A stretch of DNA of 64,000 nucleotides from Salinicola salarius (lineage in GTDB: Bacteria > Pseudomonadota > Gammaproteobacteria > Pseudomonadales > Halomonadaceae): contig NZ_PZJT01000002.1 in the NCBI RefSeq assembly GCF_003206135.1, positions 234,483-298,482 on the forward strand. Direction: 5' to 3'. The stretch's first letter is position 1; each line of letters opens with the position of its first letter. Under the pieces are notes generated by a model, which searched no databases, was not told the origin of the DNA, and saw only the letters and a program-made list of their open reading frames with translations. Position numbers and translations under genes: made by a program. Below, piece after piece: positions 56,364-64,000 of the stretch.

Positions 56364-57368
56364 ATGCGTGTCCTCAAGATTCTGATCCTGCTGTTGCTGG
56401 TCGCCACGATCGTGGTGTTCGGCGGTTTCCACTACTGGCAGAAACAGCTCGATGCACCGATCGCGCTCGACGAGACGACGATCTACGAGGTGCCGCCCGG
56501 TGCGGCTTTCACCCAGGTCGTTCACGACCTCGAAAGTCGGGGCATCATCGAGGCGGCATGGCCCTACCGGATTCTGGCGCGCGTCGCTCCCAAGGCCACG
56601 CAGGGGATTCGGGCCGGGGAGTTCGAGATCGAACCGGGCATGAACGGCCGTCAACTGATCGCGCATCTCTCGAGCGACCAGGTCGTGACCTACCGCCTGA
56701 CGGTGCCGGAGGGGTGGACCTTCAAGCAGATGCGCCGACTGCTGGATCAGGCACCGAAGCTCGAGCATCGCACTAGCGAGATGAGCGACGAGGAGATCAT
56801 GACGGCGCTGGGCCATGAGGGAACGCATCCCGAGGGGCAGTTCTTCCCCGACACCTACCGCTATCACAAGGGGGTTGCCGATCTCGAACTCCTGCAGCGC
56901 GCGTTCGATCGCATGCAGCAGACGCTGAACGCGGTATGGAACGAGCGCGATGACGATCTCCCCATCGACTCGCCCTACCAGGCGCTGATTCTGGCATCGC
57001 TGATCGAGCGTGAGACCGGCGTCCCGGCGGAGCGCAAGGAGATCGCCGGCGTCTTCACGCGACGCCTGGAGAAGGGCATGCGCCTGCAGACCGACCCCAC
57101 CGTCATCTATGGCATGGGAGACAGCTACATCGGCAATATCACGCGAGCCGATCTCCAGCGGCAGACCGCCTACAATACCTACGTCATCGAGGGATTGCCG
57201 CCGACACCGATCGCCATGCCTGGCCGGGGCGCGCTCGAGGCTGCGGTACATCCCGCCGATGGCGATACGCTCTATTTCGTCGCCAAGGGCGATGGTTCGC
57301 ACCAGTTTTCACGAACGCTGCAAGAGCATAATGCGGCCGTCCGCCGCTATATCCTGAATCGCGATTGA
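56364..57368 (+). CDS. mltG: Endolytic murein transglycosylase MltG
   Basis: A 334-residue inner-membrane protein that cuts nascent glycan strands. One N-terminal helix (ILILLLLVATIVVFGGF) anchors it. The YceG domain has TYRLTVPEGWTFKQM, HPEGQFFPDTYRY and the catalytic glutamate E215 in SLIERETG (E218 in E. coli), then QTDPTVIYGMG. The length is normal. Confidence 0.95.
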   Translation: MRVLKILILLLLVATIVVFGGFHYWQKQLDAPIALDETTIYEVPPGAAFTQVVHDLESRGIIEAAWPYRILARVAPKATQGIRAGEFEIEPGMNGRQLIAHLSSDQVVTYRLTVPEGWTFKQMRRLLDQAPKLEHRTSEMSDEEIMTALGHEGTHPEGQFFPDTYRYHKGVADLELLQRAFDRMQQTLNAVWNERDDDLPIDSPYQALILASLIERETGVPAERKEIAGVFTRRLEKGMRLQTDPTVIYGMGDSYIGNITRADLQRQTAYNTYVIEGLPPTPIAMPGRGALEAAVHPADGDTLYFVAKGDGSHQFSRTLQEHNAAVRRYILNRD

Positions 57369-57419
57369 AATCGCGGGCTTGCACCCGCAAAACCGACCAT
57401 ACCGACGAGACGACACCGC

Positions 57420-58076
57420 ATGAGCGCAGGCGATATGGAACAGCGGACCGGCCGCTTCATCACGTTGGAAGGCGGCGAGGGCGTGGGCAAGACGACCAAT
57501 GTCGGCTTCGTCTGCGACTGGCTCACGTCACGGGGCGTCGAGGTCGTGCGCACCCGGGAACCGGGGGGCACGCCTGGCGCCGAAGCCATTCGCGAGCTGT
57601 TGCTGGACCCGACCCGTGAAGAGGCGTGGAGCGACGACGCCGAGCTGCTGCTGGTCTTCGCTGCGCGTGCCCAGCATCTGGCCGAACGGATCCGTCCGGC
57701 ACTGGCTCGCGGCGCCTGGGTGGTCTGCGATCGCTTCACCGATGCCACGTTTGCCTATCAGGGCGGCGGGCGAGGACTGGATTTCCAGCGCATTCGCACG
57801 CTGGAAACCTTGGTCCAGGGCGACCTGCAGCCCGATCTGACCGTGCTGCTCGACGTGCCGGTGAGCGTGGCTGCGCAGCGCGTCACCCAGCGAGGTGCCC
57901 AGCTCGATCGATTCGAGCGTGAGCGTGAAACTTTCTTTGAAGCCGTGCGCGAGGCTTACCTGGCACGTGCTGCCGAGGAAGCCAGATTCGCGATCATCGA
58001 CGCCTCGCCCGGGCTGGAAGCGGTCCAGAAATCCATCGAGCAGTGCCTGACTGAAAGGCTGGCCGCATGGTTATGA
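57420..58076 (+). CDS. tmk: Thymidylate kinase
   Basis: A 218-residue kinase phosphorylating dTMP. The P-loop is [10 protein letters not shown] at residues 17-26, followed by the DR-type motif [11 protein letters not shown] and [17 protein letters not shown]. The start codon has no clear ribosome site; ATG 57435 in the same frame would also keep the P-loop intact. It overlaps holB by ten bases. Confidence 0.95.
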   Translation: MSAGDMEQRTGRFITLEGGEGVGKTTNVGFVCDWLTSRGVEVVRTREPGGTPGAEAIRELLLDPTREEAWSDDAELLLVFAARAQHLAERIRPALARGAWVVCDRFTDATFAYQGGGRGLDFQRIRTLETLVQGDLQPDLTVLLDVPVSVAAQRVTQRGAQLDRFERERETFFEAVREAYLARAAEEARFAIIDASPGLEAVQKSIEQCLTERLAAWL

Positions 58077-59050
58077 CCCCGTTGCCATGGCAACTCGATC
58101 GCTGGCGCAAGCTGGTCGAGCTGCAGGACGGCGGCCGTCTCCCGCACGCCTTGCTGCTGTCCGGCCCGCGCGGGATCGGCAAGCAGCCGTTGGCCGATGC
58201 GCTGATCGCGCGGACGCTGTGTCGCACGCCGGCAGACATCGCCTGTGGCGAATGCCACGGCTGCCGAATGCTGGCGTCGGGCTATCATCCCGATCTGCTC
58301 AGTGTGACGCCGGCCGAAAAGTCGCGCCAGATTCGTGTCGATGCGATTCGTCAGGTCAACGGCTTCGTCTCCCAGACTGCGCAGCAGGGCGGTTATCGAG
58401 TCATCCGTATCGAACCGGCCGAGGCGATGAACGTCGCGGCCTCCAACGCGTTGCTGAAGAGCCTGGAAGAGCCGGGTGAGCGCACCCTGTTCATCCTGGT
58501 TTCCGATGTTCCCTCGCGGCTGCTGGCGACGATTCGTTCGCGCTGTCAGCACTGGAACCTCGCCGTGCCGCCGCTGGAGGCAGCCGAGCCGTGGTTGCGC
58601 GAGCGTCTGGGAGAAGGAGAAGAGGCGCGATTCTGGCTGCGTGTCGCCGGTGGCCTGCCGCTGCTGGCCGAAGAGCTGGCGGGTGCCGATGCCCGGAATA
58701 TGCGTCAGGACCTGCGCGAGCTTTTCGACGCGCTGGTGCGCGGCGGCGAACCCGTGGGAGAAGCGGCAAGACTCGATGCCCAGGCGCTCGACCGCATACT
58801 GTGGTATGGCATCGCCTGGCTCGAGGATCTGATCCGGCTCGGCTTGTCGGGGGACCCCCAGCGGGTGCGCAACAGCGACCTGCTGCCGCTGTATCGCCAG
58901 GCCGTCAAGAATGCCCGAGTCCGCGACTGGTTCCGCTTGCTCGACTACGCTCGCGAACAGCGACGGTTGCTGGCGGCGGGGGGAAATCCCAACCCGCAAC
59001 TGGTGCTCGAGGCCTGGCTGGTCCGCTGGGCGGCCCTGTTGCGCTCTTGA
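58067..59050 (+). CDS. holB: DNA polymerase III delta' subunit
   Basis: A 327-residue clamp-loader subunit. The Walker A-like loop GPRGIGKQ lacks the Ser/Thr after lysine, as expected for an ATPase-dead delta'. The zinc module has [10 protein letters not shown], and the SRC motif lies in [14 protein letters not shown] precedes ATG 58067 by eight bases. Translation is probably coupled to tmk. Confidence 0.94.
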   Translation: MVMTPLPWQLDRWRKLVELQDGGRLPHALLLSGPRGIGKQPLADALIARTLCRTPADIACGECHGCRMLASGYHPDLLSVTPAEKSRQIRVDAIRQVNGFVSQTAQQGGYRVIRIEPAEAMNVAASNALLKSLEEPGERTLFILVSDVPSRLLATIRSRCQHWNLAVPPLEAAEPWLRERLGEGEEARFWLRVAGGLPLLAEELAGADARNMRQDLRELFDALVRGGEPVGEAARLDAQALDRILWYGIAWLEDLIRLGLSGDPQRVRNSDLLPLYRQAVKNARVRDWFRLLDYAREQRRLLAAGGNPNPQLVLEAWLVRWAALLRS

Positions 59051-59106
59051 GCCGGCGGCAACGAGTCGAACGCTGATGCGGCGACTAACGGTAAAGGTGA
59101 AAGCTG

Positions 59107-59442
59107 ATGAATGCCCAGAAGGCCCTGTCGTTGACCATCCGCGACGATGAGACTCTGCGTAGCGCCTATATGTCGTGGCTCAAGCATGGCGGGTTGTTCG
59201 TGCCGACCGAGCAGGACTATCGGATTGGCCAGTCCGTCTATCTGCTGGTGACATTGCCCGGCGAGAGCGAGCGCTTCCCCGTCGCCGGAGAGGTCGTATG
59301 GCTGACGCCGACCGGCGCCGGGCAACGCGTTGCCGGCATCGGGGTTCATTTCAGTGCCGAGGATCAGGCGCTGCGTGAACGTATCGAGGCGCGGCTGGCA
59401 TCTTCTCCCGGACGAGGGGAGTCGCTCAGTCATACCCTGTGA
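59107..59442 (+). CDS. pilZ: PilZ-domain protein (type IV pilus assembly PilZ)
   Basis: A 111-residue single PilZ domain following holB exactly as pilZ does in Pseudomonas. It lacks the RxxxR and (D/N)xSxxG residues that bind cyclic di-GMP, which is also the case for the founding PilZ protein. That protein supports pilus assembly through FimX and PilB. AAGG lies before the start. Confidence 0.9.
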   Translation: MNAQKALSLTIRDDETLRSAYMSWLKHGGLFVPTEQDYRIGQSVYLLVTLPGESERFPVAGEVVWLTPTGAGQRVAGIGVHFSAEDQALRERIEARLASSPGRGESLSHTL

Positions 59443-59533
59443 CGGCGCTTTCGGTTTGTCGGCATGAGTGGTCTGCTCGCCATGCTCGTGCCATGCCGGG
59501 CGCCATGTTTGTCATTCTCTACCTGGAATTCGC

Positions 59534-60340
59534 ATGTTCGTCGATTCTCACTGTCATCTCGATCGCCTCGACCTGTCGCCCTACGAAGGCGACCTCAACC
59601 TGGCCCTGGAGGCTGCACGCGGCCGTGGTGTCCATCGTTTCCTGGCGATTGCGACATCGTTGGAAGGGGTTCCGAACCTGGCGGAGATCGCGCGGCAGCA
59701 TGACGATGTCGATATCAGTGTCGGCTTGCATCCCTTGCATGAGGTGTCGGCGGAGCCGGACAGCGAAGCGATCCAGGCGTGTGCCGATCGTTACGGGGCG
59801 GTCGCCATCGGCGAAACCGGCCTCGATTTTCACTACGACAGCGTGCCGCGGGACATCCAGCGGCAACGTTTCGTTGCGCACCTTCGCGCCGCTCGCGAAC
59901 TCGAGCTGCCGGTGGTGATCCATACCCGTGAGGCGCGCGACGAAACGCTGAACCTGATTCGCGAACACGTCGACCCCAAGGTGGGCGGCGTGCTTCACTG
60001 CTTTACCGAGGATCTCGCCATGGCGCGGGAGGCGGTCAGGTCAGGCTTCTATATTTCGTTGTCCGGGATCGTCACCTTCGCCAGCGCCGGCGCCCTGCGC
60101 GAGGTCGCCCGGCAGGTGCCGCTGGACCGGTTGCTGATCGAGACCGACAGCCCGTTTCTCGCCCCCGTTCCCCATCGCGGCAAGTCCAACGAGCCGCAGT
60201 GGGTCGTCGAAGTCGCCGAATGTATCGCGAGCGAGCGAGGCATTACCGTCGACGAGGTGGCGATGCAGACGCGGGCCAACTTCTATCAGCTGTTTCCCGG
60301 TTGCGCGCCCGGCGGCCAGTCCGACAATCCATTCGTGTAG
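59534..60340 (+). CDS. tatD: TatD-family metal-dependent hydrolase
   Basis: A 268-residue deoxyribonuclease-type TIM barrel. Metal ligands are in FVDSHCHLD (H6, H8), AIGETGLDFHYD, VIHTREARD, VLHCFTED and ETDSPFLAP. The ATG at 59534 starts at the family's usual first residues; the frame is open further upstream but that part has no homology. It may be the YcfH paralogue, since it lies after tmk-holB-pilZ. Confidence 0.93.
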   Translation: MFVDSHCHLDRLDLSPYEGDLNLALEAARGRGVHRFLAIATSLEGVPNLAEIARQHDDVDISVGLHPLHEVSAEPDSEAIQACADRYGAVAIGETGLDFHYDSVPRDIQRQRFVAHLRAARELELPVVIHTREARDETLNLIREHVDPKVGGVLHCFTEDLAMAREAVRSGFYISLSGIVTFASAGALREVARQVPLDRLLIETDSPFLAPVPHRGKSNEPQWVVEVAECIASERGITVDEVAMQTRANFYQLFPGCAPGGQSDNPFV

Positions 60341-60356
60341 GCACGTTCACTGCATG

Positions 60357-60380
60357 GATGCCCCTCTGCGAGAGGGCATC
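60357..60380. other. Stem-loop between tatD and the DUF1285 gene
   Basis: GATGCCCCTCT and AGAGGGCATC pair over ten bases with one bulge around a three-base loop. It ends 16 bases before the next start codon and has no T run. It could tune expression of the downstream genes. Confidence 0.45.
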
Positions 60381-60396
60381 GTCATACGGGGGCACG

Positions 60397-60930
60397 ATGA
60401 AACTCGACACGTTGTTTCAACAGCTCGATGCGCAAGCCATTCCGCCGCTCGAACGGTGGGATCCGCCTTTCTGCGGCGAAATGGATCTGCGCATCGCGGC
60501 CAACGGCGAGTGGGTCCACGAAGGCACGCCGATCCGGCGGCCGGCGCTGGTCAACTTGCTCAGCCGCGTGCTACGGCGGGAGGCCGACGGCGACTATTAC
60601 CTGGTGACGCCGGGAGAGAAGCTGCGTATCGGCGTCGAGGATCTACCGCTATGGGTCACGGATGCCGATCAGGCCGGTGCCGACTGGGTCGCGGTGACTG
60701 CCTGCGGTGACCGCGTACCGCTGGACGTGTCACACCGGCTGTCACTGTTGGCGACGCCGGATGGCGATCTCTTGCCGGCGCTGCCCGTTCGTCACGGTTT
60801 GCAGGCGCGGCTGCATCGTAATCTGTACTACCGCTGGATCGAGCTCGCCGAGCAGCAGGGCAACGAGCTCGGGCTGTACAGTGGCGGGGCGTGGCACCCG
60901 CTGGGCCGCCTCGACGACGGTGCGAGATGA
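60397..60930 (+). CDS. DUF1285 protein
   Basis: A 177-residue soluble protein recognised by the pattern PPLERWDPPFCGEMDLRIA, then GTPIRRPALVNLLSRVLR and the C-terminal RNLYYRWIELA. These are typical DUF1285 features; the family has two small beta-rich domains and no known activity. GGGGG lies nine or so bases before ATG 60397. The helicase gene starts within its stop codon. Confidence 0.85.
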   Translation: MKLDTLFQQLDAQAIPPLERWDPPFCGEMDLRIAANGEWVHEGTPIRRPALVNLLSRVLRREADGDYYLVTPGEKLRIGVEDLPLWVTDADQAGADWVAVTACGDRVPLDVSHRLSLLATPDGDLLPALPVRHGLQARLHRNLYYRWIELAEQQGNELGLYSGGAWHPLGRLDDGAR

Positions 60931-63179
60931 GCGAGCTGGTGAACGCGGCGCTGCCCTTGGATACTACCGCCGACAGCCTGACCGACGAGCAGCGCGCCGT
61001 GGTCGGTCATCGCGAAGGGCATGCGCGGGTCGCGGCGGTAGCCGGGGCCGGCAAGACCACGACCCTGGTCAGACGGGTGCTGCATCTGCTCGCCAATGGC
61101 GAAAACCCGCGCCGCATCCTGGTGTTGATGTTCAACCGCGCGGCGCGGGACGACTTCCGGGCCAAGCTGGTGCGAGAAGCGCCCGCCGAGGTCGTCTTGC
61201 CCGAGGTGCGTACCTTCCATTCGATCGGTCACCGCCTGACCCAGAGCCTGACCCGCTGGGGCTATCTGCCGCCGCGCCAATTGCTGCAGGCCGACTGGCA
61301 GCGTGAGCGGCTGCTGCGTCAGGCAGTGATGCAGAGCCTGGAATCCGCCGATGGCGAGACCCGCGAGGCAGCGCTGAACGCGGACCGGCTCGAGGCATTC
61401 GGCCAGTTCTGCGATCTGGTCAAGGCCGAAGTGGTGGCACCCGCCGAGCTCTTCGAACGGCTCGGCTATACCGACAGCGAGCGCCACTTCATCGAGGCCT
61501 TCGACGTGGCGGAATCGCTGCTCGATGCCTCGGCTTCGATGACCTACGCGGACCTGCTCTATCGGCCGCTGCAGTGCCTGGAACGCCATGCGGAGGCGCG
61601 GCGCCGGGTCGAGGGCTTTCTGGGCCATGTCATCGTCGATGAATATCAGGACATCAACGAAGCCCAGCTGCGACTGCTCAAGATCCTGGCCGGTCATCAG
61701 GCGCAGGTCATGGCCGTCGGTGATGCCAACCAGTGTATCTACGAGTGGCGGGGCGCTCGGCCCGACGCCATGCTGGCGCGCTTCGACGGCCTGTTCGGCC
61801 AGGCAAGCGAGTATCCGCTCTCCTTCACCTTCCGCCACGGCCACGCCCTGGCATTGGCCGCCAACCACGCGATTCGCAACAATCGCCAACGCTGGGATCA
61901 GCTCTGCCTGGCGGCGCCCGGCAACCCACTGACACGGCTGCGGACGGGCGTCGGTGCTGGCGCGTTGCTGGAGATGCTGCAGCGCTGGCACGCCGATGGC
62001 CGGCGCAGCGACGAAGCCTGTGTGCTGGTGCGCAGCTGGTCGCTGTCGGTCTCGGTACAGCTCCAGCTATTGCGGGCCGGCGTACCGTTTCGGCTGGCAC
62101 AGGAAGAGCGCTTCGTGTTTCGGCTGCCGCTGGTGCAGGCCTTGGCGGGCTATCTTCAGCTGGCCCGTGAGCCGCAGCGGCTGCACGATCCCGGCCATCT
62201 CGTCCTGCTGTTCTCGCAGCCGACGACATTCGTCGCCCAGGAGCGCGTGCGTCGGCTGGTCGAGGAGCTCGCACGCACGCAGCAATGGCCGGCGCGCGAG
62301 GCCCCGGTCCTGGCGGGGCTCAAGCCGGGGCAGCGCCGCCATCTCAAGCGGCGCTGGCAGCTCCTCTGCGAACTGCCCAAGCTATCCGCCTGGCCGCCGG
62401 CGAAGCTGCTCGAGCATGTCGTCGATGCCATCGATGCGGAGAAAGTCCTGCGCCGCTCGGCAGCGCGGCGGGAGAAGGGGGACGATGACGTGCGTCTGCT
62501 CGACGTGCTGATCGAGCAGGCCGGCGAGCTGGCCAACGATCCCGAGGCTTTCATCGAGCTGCTGCGCAACCCGGTGGAGAACCGGCCCGATGGCGTCTTG
62601 ATCAGCACGGTACACGGCGCCAAAGGGCTCGAGTGGCCGCTGGTGGCGGTATGGGGGCTCAACGAGGAGGATTTTCCCCATTACAGCCGTGACAATCCGC
62701 TGTCGCCGGAGCGCCTGGAAGAAGAGCGGCGGCTTTACTATGTCGCGATCACACGGGCGCGAGAGCGGCTGCTGCTGGTTCAGGATGGCGGCGACCATCG
62801 GCCGAGTCGCTTTCTCGACGAGACGGCGGTGGAGGATTGCCGTCGGATCGACCAGGCGATCCAGGCGCGCAGCGAGGCCGCCGTGGCGGTTCGCGAGCCG
62901 GACATGGTCGGCGCCTACCTGCAGCGTGTCGGGCTGGAGCACGTCGGACGGGGCCTCGTGCCGCGAGCCAGAGAGACGGAAGCGCCCGTCGCGGAACGCG
63001 GGGCGAAATCCGGAGCGAGCTGGCAGGTCGGTGATCGAGTGCGGCATGCCAGCTTCGGCGACGGTGAGGTACTGGTGGTCGAAGGCAACGAAGCCAATCC
63101 GGTCATCGACGTGCGTTTCGAGTCGGCCGGCCGACGTCGCCTGATCGCGGCGCGGGCGCCCCTGGCGAAACGGCATTGA
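60927..63179 (+). CDS. UvrD/PcrA-like superfamily 1 DNA helicase
   Basis: A 750-residue SF1A helicase. Walker A is AAVAGAGKTTTLV near residue 37, motif II VIVDEYQDINEAQ, motif III GDANQCIYEWRGA, motif V TVHGAKGLEWPLV and motif VI YVAITRARERLLL. The final 50 residues (WQVGDRVRHASFGDGEVL) form a Tudor-like tail like that of PcrA/UvrD. It is shorter than typical UvrD and distinct in the middle, so probably a paralogue. The ATGA overlap with the DUF1285 gene suggests joint expression. Confidence 0.88.
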   Translation: MSELVNAALPLDTTADSLTDEQRAVVGHREGHARVAAVAGAGKTTTLVRRVLHLLANGENPRRILVLMFNRAARDDFRAKLVREAPAEVVLPEVRTFHSIGHRLTQSLTRWGYLPPRQLLQADWQRERLLRQAVMQSLESADGETREAALNADRLEAFGQFCDLVKAEVVAPAELFERLGYTDSERHFIEAFDVAESLLDASASMTYADLLYRPLQCLERHAEARRRVEGFLGHVIVDEYQDINEAQLRLLKILAGHQAQVMAVGDANQCIYEWRGARPDAMLARFDGLFGQASEYPLSFTFRHGHALALAANHAIRNNRQRWDQLCLAAPGNPLTRLRTGVGAGALLEMLQRWHADGRRSDEACVLVRSWSLSVSVQLQLLRAGVPFRLAQEERFVFRLPLVQALAGYLQLAREPQRLHDPGHLVLLFSQPTTFVAQERVRRLVEELARTQQWPAREAPVLAGLKPGQRRHLKRRWQLLCELPKLSAWPPAKLLEHVVDAIDAEKVLRRSAARREKGDDDVRLLDVLIEQAGELANDPEAFIELLRNPVENRPDGVLISTVHGAKGLEWPLVAVWGLNEEDFPHYSRDNPLSPERLEEERRLYYVAITRARERLLLVQDGGDHRPSRFLDETAVEDCRRIDQAIQARSEAAVAVREPDMVGAYLQRVGLEHVGRGLVPRARETEAPVAERGAKSGASWQVGDRVRHASFGDGEVLVVEGNEANPVIDVRFESAGRRRLIAARAPLAKRH

Positions 63180-63190
63180 TCGGTCAGACT

Positions 63191-63292
63191 CTTTCGACCG
63201 ACGATCTTTCTCGGCCACGATTTTATTCGGCCAACAGCGACTTTGCTCGATCGACGACCTTTCTCGACCGACACCTGTTTCGGCTGATAAAG
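63191..63292. repeat. Degenerate tandem repeat, 15-18-bp unit, about 6 copies
   Basis: Successive blocks start at 63191, 63206, 63223, 63241, 63259 and 63277, each beginning CTTT or close to it and containing TCGRCCGAC. The clearest pair is 63241-63258 and 63259-63276. The array fills the helicase-sulfurtransferase spacer up to the ribosome site AAGGAGG at 63297. Confidence 0.75.
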
Positions 63293-63308
63293 CACCAAGG
63301 AGGCAATG

Positions 63309-64000
63309 ATGAACGAATCCGTGCTCGTAACGGCAGAGGAGCTGCGGCAAAGCCTGGCTGGCGATCGACCGCCGCTGGTGCTGGATTGTCGTGCCCGCTT
63401 GGACGACGCCGCGGCAGGAAAGCGGCTTTGGCAGGAATCGCACATCCCTGGCAGTTACCACCTGGATATGGACCGGGATCTCTCGAAGCCGCCTGGCGAT
63501 GGCGGTCGTCATCCGCTGCCGTCTCGTGAGGTCTTTACGACGACGATTCAACGTCTCGGCATCGAGCCGCAACGCGCCGTGGTGGTTTATGACGATAGAG
63601 GTGGGCAGCTATCGGCAGCTCGCGCCTGGTGGATGCTGGCTTGCTGGGCGGGGCATCCCGATGTGCGGGTGCTCGACGGTGGCTTGCCCGCCTGGCAGGT
63701 TGCTGGCGGCGAGCTGGCGACGGATGAGTCGATATCGCCGCTGATCAGCCGATGGCAGCCGGATTTCGACGATACGATGATCATCCCGGCACGAGATCTG
63801 CTGGAAGAGGGTGGCTTGCTGGTCGATGCCCGAGGCGAAGCTCGCTTTCGTGGCGACGAGGAACCCATCGATGCGGTTGCGGGACATATCCCCGGCGCAG
63901 TCTGTCGGCCCAGCAGCGCCAATCTCGAGGCGGATGGGCGTTTCAAATCGCCCCAGCGGCTGGCGGAAGAGTTGCCCGGGGCCGATAAGGTGACGGCATA
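63309..64000 (+). CDS. Sulfurtransferase, rhodanese/3-mercaptopyruvate type (3' end cut by window edge)
   Basis: The first 230 residues of a two-domain rhodanese. The N-terminal domain has LVLDCRARL, HIPGSYHLDMDRDLS, VVVYDDRGGQLSAARAWWML and VRVLDGGLPAWQ; the second domain starts at about residue 155 with LVDARGEARFRG and AGHIPGAVC. The catalytic cysteine loop of the second domain lies beyond the window, so thiosulfate and mercaptopyruvate specificity cannot be told apart. ATG 63309 is five bases after AAGGAGG; the preceding ATG at 63306 is too close to it. Confidence 0.9.
   Translation, partial: MNESVLVTAEELRQSLAGDRPPLVLDCRARLDDAAAGKRLWQESHIPGSYHLDMDRDLSKPPGDGGRHPLPSREVFTTTIQRLGIEPQRAVVVYDDRGGQLSAARAWWMLACWAGHPDVRVLDGGLPAWQVAGGELATDESISPLISRWQPDFDDTMIIPARDLLEEGGLLVDARGEARFRGDEEPIDAVAGHIPGAVCRPSSANLEADGRFKSPQRLAEELPGADKVTA

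Overview
The window is a gene-dense, GC-rich piece of a gammaproteobacterial chromosome. Protein motifs, a full Na+-translocating NADH:quinone reductase operon (nqrABCDEF-apbE-nqrM) and the gene order all fit the Halomonadaceae (Halomonas/Chromohalobacter type). This is an inference; there is no rRNA in the window to confirm it. From memory, most of the order from topA to tatD matches the Pseudomonas aeruginosa chromosome. The main differences are an agmatine-degradation/Tus-like block between sthA and the Lol genes, and the absence of lexA-sulA-psrA-nagZ, lolE and a tolQR-like pair at their Pseudomonas positions.

Layout. 1-6 kb: a LysR regulator (cut by the left edge) diverges from a two-subunit pyruvate carboxylase (pycA-pycB), which converges on pyruvate kinase across a shared terminator. 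6-13 kb: topA with two small conserved genes, a 53-residue membrane protein, a glutamate-synthase-like flavoprotein and a metallophosphoesterase. 13-18.5 kb: mfd and gap, divergent, with a perfect HexR-like palindrome between them. 18.5-27.5 kb: the nqr operon, its two flavin-maturation genes, and sthA. 27.7-31 kb, minus strand: a Tus-like gene, aguB and aguA. 31-42 kb: lipoprotein and LPS/envelope genes (lolC/E-type permease, lolD, comEC, msbA, lpxK, Trm112-like, kdsB, ptp, murB). 42-49.9 kb: rne with a very long leader, diverging from rluC, a HAD phosphatase and sppA; maf converges on sppA. 50-63 kb: yceD-rpmF-plsX-fabD-fabG, acpP, fabF, pabC, mltG, tmk, holB, pilZ, tatD, a DUF1285 gene and a UvrD-like helicase. 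A sulfurtransferase is cut by the right edge.

The genes are almost all housekeeping. I saw no CRISPR array, insertion sequence, prophage, tRNA or rRNA, and no obviously novel multi-gene system. The most interesting signals are these: a probable Tus (replication fork trap) homologue; HexR-like sites at both pyk and gap; a near-consensus promoter placed so that the yceD-rpmF-plsX mRNA should be leaderless; serine instead of threonine at the flavin attachment position of NqrC; a single LolC/LolE-hybrid permease; a ~155-bp inverted-repeat element after lpxK; and a recurring habit of spacers built from short tandem repeats of unrelated units.

All functional calls are from reading the sequence and remembered family features. 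No database search was run.
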